Shown here piece by piece: positions 26,991 to 38,879 of a stretch of 64,000 nucleotides of DNA. The translations under genes were made by a program, and so were the position numbers. The notes below the pieces were generated by a model. That model saw only the letters and a program-made list of their open reading frames with translations. It did no database searches and was not told where the DNA came from. Origin of the DNA: Annona cherimola (lineage: Eukaryota; Streptophyta; Magnoliopsida; Magnoliales; Annonaceae); contig CM059972.1 of assembly GCA_030490835.1 (NCBI GenBank), positions 88,831,137-88,895,136 of the forward strand. The letters are read 5' to 3'. Numbering within the stretch: the first letter of the stretch is position 1; every line of letters begins with the position of its first letter.

Positions 26991-27279
26991 GATTATATTC
27001 AAGTGCCCACATGATAATAAAATTAAAGTCTGCTCCATCTATTGTATTTAAAATAATGTATTTTATTATCATATTAATTTTCATCAGAATCGGATATGTG
27101 TATGGACCAATCTGAAAATGGTACAAATTCAACACAATAAAATAGTTTGATGTAAATAACAACTTTAAAGTAGTTTTTTCAACATCTAAACCATCTAAAA
27201 TATGATTTATATATGGATAGATGATTGTATAAAGTTTCATTGCATTTTAATATGTGTGGGGCCCGTTTTTTTGAGCAAT
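26991..27279 (-). mobile_element. MITE M1 (GTGCAG family, in TA repeats)
   Basis: Flanked by (TA)n on both sides. It has the family core CATCTAAACCATCTAAAATA and TGATTGTATAAAGTTTCATT, the conserved phrase TTTTCATC..AATCGGATATGTGTATGG, and CACATGAT near its left end. Its GC-rich end hairpins are largely eroded. Confidence 0.65.
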
Positions 27280-27530
27280 TATATATATACCTATGAAGTG
27301 CTAAAAAAATTCTTTAAAAGACAATTATATTAAAATTCAAGTTGGTCACGTGTTTGCTAAAATGGGATGCATCTTTATTCTTCTACATGTTTTTTACAAA
27401 TTTTCAAAAATAATAAAATGTCACCCTTTTAACTCTAACCCAAATCCTCACCCACTGTAAATCTTCGATTTGGTACTAATGAATTCAATAAAAACTCAAA
27501 GATTCTTTTTGTGCGTGTATATATATATAT

Positions 27531-27877
27531 CGGAAATATTTAAGTGCAGCATCACTGAAATGGGCCCCACATGATCATCAAATCATAATCTACTTCACCG
27601 ATTGTATTTAGAATAATATATTCTATTATCATACCAATTTTCATCTCAATCAGATATGTATATGGGCCCCATCTGAAAATGGTACAAATTCAACATAATA
27701 AAATAGTTTGATATAAATAACAACTTTAAAGTGATTTTTTCAACATGTAAACCATTCGATATAAAATTTATATATAGATAAATGATTGTATAAAATTTTA
27801 TTACATTTTAATATGTATGGGGCCTACTTTTGATCAAACGTACCGCTGTTTTGGTGTAGTTTTGCTGCACCGGAACA
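27531..27877 (-). mobile_element. MITE M2 (GTGCAG family)
   Basis: Follows a TGTATATATATATAT tract. It has GCAGCATCACTGAAATGGGCC at the left and TTTTGCTGCACCGGAACAC at the right, with the same core as M1. It is the copy inside unit 2 of the tandem duplication. Confidence 0.65.
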
Positions 27878-28225
27878 CACACGCACACTTACAATAGTAC
27901 TAAAAAAATTCTTTGAAAGAAAATTATATTAAAATTTAAGTTAAGGGATTCGTGAAGGGACATTTCTATCATTGCAAGTTAGCATGCTAACATATGATGA
28001 TGACGTGTTAGCTAACATGGGATGCATTTTTTTAGTTTTCTTTTCTTTTCTTTTTTGCATGAACCCAAGTATATATGTGTTATGTGTCAAAATTTACTAT
28101 TTTTAATTCTTCTACATGTTTTTTTTACAAATTTTCAAAAATAATAAAATTTCACCTTTTTTTTATGAGAAGAATGTGCCTATATATTCACACATCATGG
28201 AAGCTATCCCAAGCCAAAGAATTTA

Positions 28226-28465
28226 TAATATAAGTGGGCATCTCCACCACATATGACAAGAAGCATTAGAGTCATCAGCAAAATCGGCTATACAATGATC
28301 ACATCTGTTTCCATTTCTTAATACATGAGTAAATACAATGGAGTTAAAGTCAGGCACAAGTGTTTGGATTTCCACGATCTTGTTACCCACACTAGATAAG
28401 ATGTTGCCACCTTCAGAAAGAAAGCTAACCAAAATGCATGAATCTGATTCCGCAATTAGATTCCG
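28226..28465 (-). pseudogene. LINE-type RNase H fragment
   Basis: Minus-strand translation gives LIAESDSCILVSFLSEGG, then FTHVLRNGNRCDHCIADFA. This is the second half of the plant RNase H-like domain (RVT_3) found at the C terminus of LINE polyproteins; ESDS carries a catalytic Asp. The first half and the reverse transcriptase are absent. It is a different family from the LINE copies at 34727 and 38880. Confidence 0.7.
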
Positions 28466-28469
28466 AACC

Positions 28470-29640
28470 TACATAGCCACACACCATTTGATGTCAATCG
28501 CTCTAACCCTAACCCTATTTATAAACCTAAATCCTAATTCTATTTTTGAAATTTGGGATCGGGTTGAGTTCTGGACTAGAATTAAGATTGAAATTATTCT
28601 ATATATTTGTTATCTATCTTATACTTATTCAACTTTAAATCTATCATTAAAAAAATCAAAAATAATATTTTTCTATTTTCAAGCAAAAATTCAAGAATGT
28701 TTAATAATGTGAAGAAGAAAAATCTCATTTAAATATTCTCTTTATATTAAGTAGACTAATAGTCATTTCTCAAAAAAAAGAGTAGACTAGTAGTCTATTT
28801 TAGAAAATGAAAAGGTACATTATGTTCCTATAATGCAATTTAATATTAATATCATAAAAATATATGTAAACATTAATATCTAATTATAAGAAAACCTTAT
28901 AATGTCAATCATAATAAAAAATATTCAACGATTATAGTATTAAGTCAAATAAATTACAACAAATTTATTTCAAGTAAAATAAACATCTAACTACTAATAT
29001 CATATTGAAACGACCAAATGATAACATCCTATATAATTAGTTAAGTTAAAACACCAAATAAAACCTCTCAAGTTCTAAAAATAGTTTTTCATTTTTTTTT
29101 GAAATTACCACAAAACCAAACTCTTTTTTCCTAAAAGAAAATATAAAAATATTATATTATATAATTGAACTTAAGGAAAAACAATGTTTATATATGATAT
29201 AAAATAAATATAATATATTTGAGGGGAACGAAACTAGATTTATATGGAGGATAAGATAAATATAAAATATATGTGTTATATATAATTCGGGTTCGGGTTC
29301 ATCGGGTTTGGATTTAGCTCAACCCGTATTCAAGTTCTTTTCAATTCGGGTTCGGGTTCTACAGTGGACAATTTTAACACTATTTCAATTCGGGTTCGAC
29401 GGGTCATGTTCAAGTTGAGCCCAGCCCAAGTTGCATCCCTAGTTCCATCGATCTTCAATCCTTTCGTGCCAATAAAATCTCCCTAATGTTACTTCAGAAT
29501 AACCCCCAGCCTCATACAATTTCACCCTTATATGTGATAAGAATGTGAGACCAGTGAAAGTTTTTTTATTTTTCAAAATCTATAAAAAAAATATGTATAA
29601 GTAAATTTTGGGATATGAAATAAATACACTAAGCGCACAT
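28470..29640. other. AT-rich DNA; a hAT-end-like repeat near 29285
   Basis: 29285-29442 has several copies of TTCGGGTTCGGGTTC, closing with AAGTTGCATCCCTAG, which resembles a hAT terminus (CTAGGGATGCAAC inverted). No partner end was found, so the element is not delimited. No genes seen. Confidence 0.4.
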
Positions 29641-30800
29641 ACGAATGACAACATGCGACCATTTGGTGCATCATTCAATATGCTGGCAGGACCACTTGCA
29701 TGCATGGCACATATGCAAATAGCGAAATAGGGGGTAGTTGGCTAGTTGCACGGGAGGTTGACGCGGGCAGCGTAGCATCCCTGATACTCCACGGGAGCAT
29801 CGAAGCCAGCTCGGCTCTCGATGGGAATAAAAGGCCAGCGTTTATTGGTGGGAGCCACATGCACCAGACGTGCCAATTTCTCTGTTGGGGTCTTTTTTGC
29901 AAAATGGACGCTACAATAATATAATTGTGTTTTGGCGGCACTCTGAACCAAAAAGAAAACAAATAAAGGAAGAGAAAATCTTATCTTAGTTTATATCTTT
30001 TTTACAATCCAAATCATCCCAAATACATATTCAACGGAAAACAATCCAAGACACTTAACACAATGACCTGGCAAAAAAATTTATCTTTATTATTTATGAA
30101 AAACTATACAACAAAAAAGTACTATAAATTGCCAACTAGCCTTTGCCTGGTTGGTAGCACAAATGTCCCCAAAGTACTAGGCAAGAGTTTGAATGGTTCT
30201 GGAGGCATTTTGTCTCCAAATTTATTTATGTGTATCTTTAAATTTTTAGATTTCTAGATGGTAGCAGACTATCTCTTTAAATTTGTAAAAATGTGTCAAG
30301 AGCTTTATTATAATAGATATTTGAGATGTATATAAATATATAACAGTAAAGAAGTACTATAAATTCTTCCAAAAATGTCAATATTTCCATAAGAAAGCTT
30401 ATGCGGATGTTTTTCTTCACAATATAGTTGAAAATTATAAGCATATAAGATTTAATTCATAAAGATCCGAAACTCATAAGGTTCATTCTGCAAATTTTCA
30501 GAACATATATGCGAAAATGCAATTATAAATACTTATAGGGCCCATTTGTGAAGCCTGTCTCATTGCCCTCATTTCTGGCCCCCTTCCACGCAATCCAACC
30601 AAAGCTGCAGGAACTTTTCACACCCCCGTGCGGATTTCTCTCTGGCTTTTTATTTATTTAGCTTATTTTTATTTTTTTAATTTACTTTGGAAGCATGCGT
30701 TGGATACGCAGAAAAGCAAAGAATCTTGCACTCACAGCTTTGCTCACGTGAGACGAGAATTGCTTTAATTTCGGAGCGGGCCATACTCTACAAAGGCTTC
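29641..30800. other. Two GC-richer islands without an identified gene
   Basis: 29645-29930 and 30540-30790 stand out from their AT-rich surroundings. Open frames on both strands overlap each other in the first island, and none matches a family I know. They may be parts of LTRs or promoters of decayed elements. Confidence 0.3.
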
Positions 30801-31159
30801 AGTCCAGCTCAATGCAAACCATTCAAAATTTTAATATTTTTTATTTTATTTCAGTAATCCCACCATATATGTTATTAAAAGTATGATTTAGGATCTTCAT
30901 AGTAACAATCATATAAATCGGGTGTTAATGTAATCTTAAGTAAGCAAAAATTATAAAAGTAGATATTTAGCATATAAAAAACTATGCTCAATACTTTTAG
31001 CAATATGATTTTTTTTAAAACTCATCTACATAAAATACATATGAATAAATTTTTAGATTATATAATCTTTTTAAAGACTCATCTACATATGAATAACTTT
31101 TTAGATTATATAATCTTCTTGTACATATTTTTTTTTTTTGCAATTTAAAATTTTATATA

Positions 31160-31445
31160 ACATTCAAATGTGTTTATTTAATAATAAAACTTTTCAATCT
31201 AAATTTTTTTACTCTTTACACCTACTGTACTTTTTAATTATTTCTTAACATCTTCTTATATAACTATCTTATTTTTAATCATTTCTACATAATTACTCAT
31301 ACAAATGATCTATTTATTTTAATTTTACTCTCTTTACTCTTCTTCATTATTTCTATCATATCGCATCATTTTACATAATTTCAAAAAAAAATTATTAAAA
31401 TTTTTCATATAAAAAGTTTTAGCACTTTCCAAACACACTCTAATA
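31160..31445. mobile_element. MITE fragment (family of 61977-62482)
   Basis: It shares the order CTAATTTT.., ATTACTCATACAA.., ATCATATCGCATCATT, AAAAAGTTTTAGCAC and CCAAACACACTCT with the right arm of the fold-back MITE at 61977-62482. Confidence 0.5.
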
Positions 31446-31739
31446 CTCTTCTATTGTAGTTTTTAATTAGTACCGACTTTTACGATTTTCACTATATACA
31501 TAGTCCCATATGAGGAATGGCTTTGATATTTTGACCTATGTTATTATTTATTTTATTCATTTTATTACTTTTTTTAAGTTGCAATAAAATGTCACTATCT
31601 CGCGCTTGCACTCTTTTCAAAGTACAAATGTAAGTGTATCACATTTTGCATATTGCTCCTTCCCAGAGTTTTTCAAATTGACAATTGAAACTATTACTTA
31701 TGTTAGTAATTTCTACCTTGATGGGAACCCAAATTGTTG

Positions 31740-34180
31740 AATACCCTTTCTTTCAAAAGAAGAAAATGAAAATTAAAAATTTTAAATTATATGGTTGGTG
31801 ATTTTGATAATAACAAAAGATGTGCTTAATCTTGATTTAAATTATTCTTATCTTATTTGGTAGGTTTTGTGTGTGGATAAAACCATATCTTCTGATTGGT
31901 TGTATCTTAGTTGGTGATTAGTTACAATTTTGTGATTGGTTGTAATTTTTTTGATAAGGTAGTTGGTTGTAATTAGTTGTATCTTACTTGGTGTTTGGTT
32001 GTACTTTTGATAATGTTGAGTTTGTTTGAGGAAACTTGGTATTTGTGGTTGCTTGATATTTAAGCTTGAGTTTAATTTGGAATGAGATGTGATGATATAA
32101 ATAAACTTTGGATCTTCAGAGAAAAAATTACTTTTTTATAGAACAGAGGAATGTTTGGCTTTTTTGGACAAAAGATTAATGGATAATTCAACACAATCTC
32201 ATTGACCTCTTTGACTGAAAAAGTTAATCGTCTTTGCAAAACATAAAACGTCAAATACATTTCAAAATGGTCAACCGTTTTAAGGAAAAATGTTAGATGT
32301 TTTCTGTCATCTAGTAAAACATGTGAGAACCATATAAACAAATTTGGATGAGTTCTTTTCACTAGTTTTTCTATCGCTTAAGCTACTTTTAAGGGAAAGG
32401 CTTGTTTTGTTATAAATAGCAGTTCATGACTATGGCAAAAATATATGTTTTAAAGAGAGCGAATCTTGAAGAGATTCTAGAGATTGAAGAGGAGGTCTTG
32501 AAAGAGTTGCTGTTAGAGTTCTTGAAACTTAATCTTGAAAGAATCAAAACCCGTGCAAATATTGTTGCTATGCAAACATGTTGATTCGATTTGTCTTTTT
32601 CTTTTAAATTTGTTTTATATTATTTTGATATTGATAGTAATCAAATAAAGAGAAAATGAATCAGGGTTTTGATTACTTCACTAGCCACCTAAAGCTATGT
32701 ATCAAATTTAAAGACAATTTGAACTATACCACAGTAATTAGTATGATTTGAATTGACTAGTGGAACTCAAATCTTGTGTGCTTGGAAAGTGAAGTGGGTT
32801 AGAAAAACTAAACCACTATAATTATATTATCCTTGTAGTTTAGATTTAGATTATAGTAATTTACTATTTGTTGACTAAGTTTTCTTTCCTGGCGATTAGG
32901 CGGGGCCAACAAAAGAGATGGATTGAAGTCGACAAACACTTCAGGGTGTTTTTTACAAGCATGACTACAATTTCCAATGGCTGACCTATTGGAGTCACAT
33001 CCAGCCGGTTGGATGGTACTACAGTACAACACCGAATAATTGATCTCGATAATTAAAATAGCCAATCGAAGATAAGTTTGCTCTGCTTGATGAAGACCAC
33101 GGGGTTCCAAAAAGTCAGTGGATCAGACGTACGATTAATTAGTTGGAGGCCTCGCATATAAAATATGTAATAATCGCATGCATATTTAATATATCTAATT
33201 ATAGCCAATCAATTACAAAAGTTCGCAAAAGATAGGAATAAGGAATTCTCACACTGGTTGGAATACATATGGATTTTTGCATAACATGTAGACCTTATAA
33301 ATTTGTCAAATTTCAGTTAAATTCTATTTTTAATTAAAGTTAAATTCTATTTTTAATTAAAGTTAAATTCTATTTTTGAATATTTGTAATTTAAACTCTG
33401 ATATTGAAAGGTAACTTTTTTGACTTATTTAGATTTTAGAAATGGTATATTTGATAGGATTACTTCATGATTAAAAATTAGTTCTGTTTTATTCATATTT
33501 TTCTCACTATTATGACTAATGGAAAATTTACTTCATCTATTATATTTTACATCAATTATATTATCATGAAAATCTCATCATTTACAAATTTGGCTTATAT
33601 CAATTGTTGTCATGTTTAGGTATGCATGCCCAATGTTTAGGGTTCAAACCCAATGCTATCATGTTCTGAATTTCAAATCTTCTAACATTATAAAAAAATC
33701 ACCATTTATTTGATATTATTGTGCTTTGATTTATTTACAAATCTGTAAAAGTGATGTAAAAAATAATTTGATATTAAATATTAATTTTTAAATTGTATTT
33801 TCAATACTTTAATTATCTAAAATATTAAATGGATTAATGATTTTACAAATTACTATTACATTCTAATATATATTGATAGGTTTAATCGTTTTTCATAAAT
33901 TACAAATAAATTTATATTTTTAAACAATTATGATTGAGATTTGGAACACAATGTCTCATCGGTAAATAAATAATACTAAATATAATAGATGAATAAGATT
34001 TCTCATCAATTATTATGGTAAAAAAATAAACAAGCCTATATGAAATCACTCTAGACTCATTAAAAAGGTATTTGCATTATATAAATTAAACAATGTTGGT
34101 GTAGTATAGGCTTTTTAAGAAAAAAGAAGGGTACAAATTGAAATTATAAATAAATCTTAAAAAATGGCCTTATAAGTATA
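31740..34180. other. AT-rich DNA with short tandem repeats
   Basis: 31885-32020 repeats TTGGTTGTA(T/A) phrases. 33310-33375 has three copies of TTAAATTCTATTTTTAATTA, about 23 bp each. 33420-34060 resembles decayed core of the TTACATAGAAG-ended MITEs. The region near 31800 (GATTTTGATAATAACAAAAG) hints at an old copia LTR. The minus-strand frame at 32808-33110 has no recognised domain. Confidence 0.4.
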
Positions 34181-34189
34181 AGTAATGGT

Positions 34190-34540
34190 TTCGTTTGCTC
34201 AGGCTAAGCAAACAAATGCTTAGCTCGGAAAAAACCTATTTTCATATAATTTTAAAAAAAATTCTAATAAAGTTATTATTCTAATTGTATGTAATTTATA
34301 AATTAATTTTTATTATTTATATATTTTAGATTTTTAAATATAAGAGCGTTTTAGTCACTTTGAATGATAAAATGACTAAAACACCCTTGTATTTTAAAAA
34401 TTCAAAAAATATTTACGCATCCCCAAAAAAAAATTTTAATTTGTAATTAAATACAGAAAATACGTCTAGATTAAAAGTTTTATAAAAATAAAAAATAAAT
34501 TTTTTTCCCAAGCTAGGTTGTGGTTTGCCTACGAGTGTGT
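34190..34540. mobile_element. Probable fold-back MITE
   Basis: The left end contains GTTTGCT..AGCAAAC as a palindrome followed by TAGCTCGGAAAAAA. The right end has TTTTTTTCCCAAGCTA, an inverted match. The AT-rich interior folds back (AAGAGCGTTTTAGTCA / TGACTAAAACACCCTT) and resembles the cores at 9895 and 19040. Confidence 0.55.
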
Positions 34541-34726
34541 AGTATATACTTTGTTGCATTAGAACAGAAAATATCTAATACAATTTAACCAATGCATGGA
34601 ACCCGGCCATATCTAAACACACCTAGCTACACTTCCATGCATAACTTGATCGGTACAGTCCACGTGGATAGTTTTTAATTATTGCTCACGCCGGTGCAGT
34701 TCTCTTGTCTTCAATTCACTTACACG

Positions 34727-35855
34727 GTCAAGACTGGCTGCAAGCTTGGACTCTCGGAAATCCATGTTCAGAATTTTGGCCATGCTCTCGGGTTGGACCT
34801 TACGGTGTTATCCTTTCTTTGGAAGCAAAAATTACCTCCAAAAGTCCTCATTTTTTCTTAGAGGTTACTAACTGACTCTTTATGGGCAAGAGTTAATATG
34901 AACAAGAGGGGTATTTCTATTCCAGCTACTTGTTTGTTTTGTCGCATCGCTGCCGATGATTCCTTCCATCTTTTTTAGCAATGCTCGACAACAAGGTATG
35001 CATTCCACCATCAATCTTTGAACTTGTTCTCTGGTGTGTATTGTCATAATATGTGGGATACTTTACAGCACTTGCTCAATCAAACGAATCTATTCCCTCT
35101 CCTCTTCTTTATTTGCACTTGCTGTAGACTATGACATCTAAGAAACAGAAGGGAAATAACTTCATGTGCCCGAGGTTCCTCCTTGGGTCGCTATTTATAT
35201 TCAATCATTTCAATCTGCTAGCCGGTTAAAAGGATGCAATCAGTCCTCAATGGATGACCAGGTGCATTGGTAGAAACCTGCACTTGGTTATGTAAAATTA
35301 AATGTTGACGCAGGTTTTGATCTCAACAAAAACAGGATGAGCTTTGGAGCTGTATTGAGGGACTTAAATGACACATTGTTGCATGCAAAAACTTGAATGG
35401 TAAGAGATATCTTGGACCCAATCCAAATGGAAGCAAAAGCAGTCTTGTTGGGCCTTAATTGGGTGGTAAATCTTCATCAGCAGCATATATGTGTGGAAAG
35501 TTACTCACTACTGTTAATCACTATGATAAACAATCAAGAAAACATAGAGTCGTACCTTTTTCATTGGTAAGACGAATTAGACCGCTAGCGAATGTTGTAA
35601 GCAACTGTTCTTTGGCCCACATTTTGCATACAGGTAACATTATAGCTCACACACTAGCACTTTTTTCCTCAAGAGTTGATTGTTCAAAAACTGTTTGGTG
35701 GGAAATCCCACCCTCTTGTATTGCTGATCTCTTGTATATTGACAATGTTAATATTAATGCATCCCCTAATGGCTTCTCATCACCCTTATATCCTTCAATT
35801 TTATTCAAGGCGTGGGAGTGAAGGGTCTCTATTAGCTTTTAGTCTTCTCATAAAA
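34727..35855 (+). pseudogene. LINE 3' end, 5'-truncated, copy 1
   Basis: It matches 39131-40253 by eye over its full length. It begins inside the zinc-binding reverse-transcriptase-associated region (KTGCKLGLSEIH) and ends with a short A run after TCTTCTCAT. Frameshifts interrupt it, and one stop lies inside the zinc-binding module. The RNase H-like part reads DPIQMEAKAVLLGLNW and later CSLAHILHTGNIIAHTLALF. The EAKA motif, with a catalytic Glu, is preceded by an intact Gln codon that is a stop in copy 2. The 5' truncation and A-rich 3' end fit LINE retrotransposition. Confidence 0.75.
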
Positions 35856-35900
35856 AAACAATCAAGCCTAACTGCTATTATTTAATTATGCATTCAAATA

Positions 35901-35994
35901 TTTGTCTTAAGCCTAAATATAAAAACTCCTAAAATCTACACAGGTTATTTGTCTTAGGCCTAAATATAAAAACTCCTAAAATCTACACAGGTTA
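35901..35994 (+). repeat. 47-bp tandem duplication
   Basis: TTTGTCTTAAGCCTAAATAT and the following bases repeat once at a period of 47 bp, with one difference (AAGCC / AGGCC). Confidence 0.9.
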
Positions 35995-35999
35995 CTTTA

Positions 36000-36545
36000 G
36001 CTATTTAATCTTTTGACTTTTGCATCCTTTTGGTTCCTTTTGATGGATACAAATCACAAAAAAATTACAAGACAACGTGCTATTATTTATTTTATTCTAT
36101 TTTCATGCAATAGAATATTATTACATACGACTAAATACTTGCAAATTTCATTGCATAAGAATATATAGCAAATGTTAAAACTCGCTGCATATATGAGCAT
36201 ATACTACGCAGCAGTTGTAGCGGAATGGTAACTATTTTATTTGTCTATAAATAGTCGTATGCAACCAAATGACAACTATTTACAGCAAATAAAAAATTAA
36301 TTTTCTTATAGTGACCTTTTGGCTCTTTTATCATTGTTACGTATCTATTCTACTTTTTTAATTTTTATCTACATAAAATCGTTTTTCTCTTTTTTTCCAA
36401 TAAAAAATCGTTTTTCTTTTGTTTTTTTTTTAAGAAAAGTTATTTCGTTGAGATTAGTCTATAATACTCTCTATTACACCCACTTTTTATTATACATCTT
36501 AAAGGCAACTTGAAATGATTTTCTTAGTATGTCTTTCCATTTTTT
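36000..36545. other. AT-rich DNA without a gene
   Basis: Nothing is supported. The 64-codon frame at 36319-36513 is T-rich and low in complexity. Confidence 0.45.
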
Positions 36546-36550
36546 TGCAT

Positions 36551-36577
<27 letters not shown>

Positions 36578-36581
<4 letters not shown>

Positions 36582-36949
36582 TCCGATCCTGTGCAGTCGG
36601 ACTGCACCATAATTACGGTGCAATCTGCTGTAAAATGGACCCCACACATATTAGATTGTAATGAAACTTTGTACAATCATTTATCCATATATAAATCATA
36701 CTTTAGACGGTTTAGATGTTGAAAAAACCACTTTAAACTTGATATTTACATTAAACTATTTTATTACGTTGATTTTGCACCATTTTAAGATGGGGATTAC
36801 ACACATGTTGGATTTGGATGAAAATTGGTATGCTAATAAAGTAAACAATTTTAAATACAATGGGTGGGGTGGATTTTCCATTTATGATCAGGTAGGGCCC
36901 ACAGTGCATGGACTACACGGTGCAGTCGCATGCACTGGAATAAATCCCA
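36578..36949 (+). mobile_element. MITE M3 (GTGCAG family), left arm of inverted pair
   Basis: It lies directly after a (TA)n run. Its left end is the palindrome GTGCAGTCGGACTGCAC and its right end carries GTGCATGGACTACACGGTGC. The core is CATTTATCCATATATAAATC, GGTTTAGATGTTGAAAA. It is the reverse complement of M4 across a short TA spacer. The + frame at 36661-36972 is element sequence. Confidence 0.85.
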
Positions 36950-36963
36950 TATATATATATATA

Positions 36964-37329
36964 GGGAAATAATCCAGTGCATGCGACTGCACCGTGCAGT
37001 CCATGCACTGTGGGCCCCACTTGATCATAAATAGAAAATCTACCCCACCAATTGTATTTAGAATTGTTCACTTTAATAGCATACCAATTTTCATCCAAAT
37101 CCAACATGTATATAGTCCCCATCTTAAAATGGTGCAAAATCAACGTAATAAAATAGTTTAATGTAAATATCAAGTTTAAAGTGGTTTTTTCAACATCTAA
37201 ACCGTCTAAAGTATGATTTATATATGGATAAATGAGTGTATAAAGTTTCATTAATCTAACATGTATGGGGTCCATTTTACAGCGGACTGCACCGTAAATT
37301 ACGGTGCAGTCCGACTGCACACGATCGTG
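36964..37329 (-). mobile_element. MITE M4, right arm of inverted pair
   Basis: It is a near-exact reverse complement of 36578-36949. The pair is separated only by ATATATATATATAT, giving a palindrome of about 750 bp. Its end at 37302-37318 is again GTGCAGTCCGACTGCAC. Such head-to-head pairs may come from insertion into the TA tract beside the first copy or from duplication. Confidence 0.85.
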
Positions 37330-37349
37330 TCTCTCTCTCTATATATATA

Positions 37350-37730
37350 GATGTTGTTCCGGTGCAGTGACGCTGCACCGGAACAGCGGTGCAGTGGGCC
37401 CCAAATGAGTCCCACATGATCATAAAATTATGATCTACTCCACCCATTGTATTTAGAATAATGTATTCTATTACCACACCAATTTTCATCCCAATCAGAT
37501 ATGTATATAGGCCCCATATGAAAATGGTACAAATCCAACGTAATAAAATAGTTTAATGTAAATAACAACTTTAAAGTATCTGATTGGGATGAAAATTGGT
37601 ATAGTAATAGAATACATTATTCTAAATACAATGGGTGGAGTAGATCATGATTTCATGATCATGTGGGGCCCATTTTGGGCCCACTGCACTGCTGTTCCGG
37701 TGCAGTGATGCTGCACCGGAACAGCCCTCT
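37350..37730. mobile_element. MITE M5, long hairpin with terminal palindromes
   Basis: Both ends carry TGTTCCGGTGCAG, a 4-base loop, then CTGCACCGGAACA, a perfect 13-bp stem. The left and right halves are also inverted copies of each other: TGATCTACTCCACCCATTGT at 37429 pairs with ACAATGGGTGGAGTAGATCA at 37629. That leaves a stem of about 160 bp and a loop of about 70. It sits between TATATATAG and TATATATAT. A transcript would form a long double-stranded RNA. Confidence 0.85.
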
Positions 37731-37744
37731 ATATATATATATAT

Positions 37745-38879
37745 ATTGACAATATAAATTGCAATTGGATATCGCATGAGGCAAGCAGACATTCAATATT
37801 TCCTCTTTCTACGGAATCCACAAATAAAACATCTGACAAGTCGCTTTATAAGTCTTCAAGTGTGAGACGAGAGCGATGCACGCATAAAAGCCTCTCACGT
37901 CGCTATTGCAACAAAATCAGGACCACTTCCCTGGCCCTTTTTCCATTGCCCGTGCCTCGCCCTTTTCTTTGACAGCGATTTTCCAACCTTTTCCTTTCAC
38001 GCCTCCAGCGTTACTGATTTACTACTGACTGACTGCTACTGTACATTGAATAGAGCATAAGACCCGTTCAAAAATGCTGAGAAAGTAATATTTTCTGTTC
38101 ATATTCAAAACAATCAAAATTAAATAATACTATTATGATAGGCAATCTTAACCATTTATAACATTTATAAATGTGCACGTGTTTGTTTATGGTTCTACAC
38201 CACACATATACATTAAAAATTTTTTATGTTAATATTCATTGTTAATTTTAAGAATTTTTTTCACCCTGAAAAGGTGTCAAATTTTTAAAACACCTTAGTT
38301 CTCAATAAAAATGATTCTTTGAAATCATAAATAATTTTCTATTAATAAAAATAATAATGGTTTAAATCTTTTAAAACTAAAAAAATAGCGAAAGCATGTC
38401 CACGCGCCCAGGTTGCATTAGATCAATAACCTTGATGATATGAGTTGATATAATAAAGTAAGAAAAGTTAACAAGGTATTTTTAAGTACTATCGTAATAA
38501 TTTCATGATTATAGATATTTTCAAAGGCGAACGCGTGAATTTCGATTTTTAAATTAATTAAAGAAATATTTTAGTCTATGCTATTTTCTGTAGTGTCTTA
38601 TGGCTCTTACATAATCGTCTGCTTTGATGCCTTTTAAAACAAACCGAGCGAATTCCTTGTTAAAATTTTTAAACGTGTCTTGTGATCGAAATGTATATAG
38701 TATGGGAGCCTTATATTTAGTCGCTAATTAAGATTAGTGGATGGTTTAGAGTGACTTTTGAGCAGCTTGGATCCTTTTAATTTGATTTGGAGAGCGCAAT
38801 AAAAAAAATACAAAAGTAGAATATCAAATCGCCAATGGGCCGACTTGAGTTTGATTCCGTAGATATTGGAACTATTTAG
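37745..38879. other. Unassigned
   Basis: 37790-38060 is GC-richer with no recognised product. 38070-38880 is AT-rich. The 67-codon minus frame at 38724-38927 has no domain and runs into the LINE copy. Confidence 0.4.

Larger units (their letters stand above)
26890..28165 (+). repeat. Tandem segmental duplication containing MITEs
   Basis: Unit 1 (about 26890-27430) and unit 2 (about 27431-28165) share their left flank (CCGGTACTAATAAATTCAAT / TTGGTACTAATGAATTCAAT, then ACTCAAAGATTCTTTTTGT). Both then have a (TA)n tract and a MITE of one family. Their right flank is also shared (CTAAAAAAATTCTTT.., GGGATGCAT.., TTCAAAAATAATAAAAT). Since the flanks are duplicated with the MITE, the event was a segmental duplication, not two independent insertions. 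Confidence 0.75.

Noticed and set aside
29285..29442. Telomere-like or satellite repeat (TTCGGG)n
   Set aside because: Only a few irregular copies, ending in a hAT-like terminus; not the plant telomere repeat TTTAGGG.
33610..33670. tRNA gene suggested by GGGTTCAAACCC
   Set aside because: No acceptor stem, D arm or anticodon arm can be folded around it.
36661..37320. Mirror open frames on opposite strands
   Set aside because: They are the same MITE sequence in two inverted copies, with no sign of coding.
37350..37730. A miRNA gene
   Set aside because: The hairpin is explained by an inverted-repeat MITE; without small-RNA data a miRNA call is not justified.
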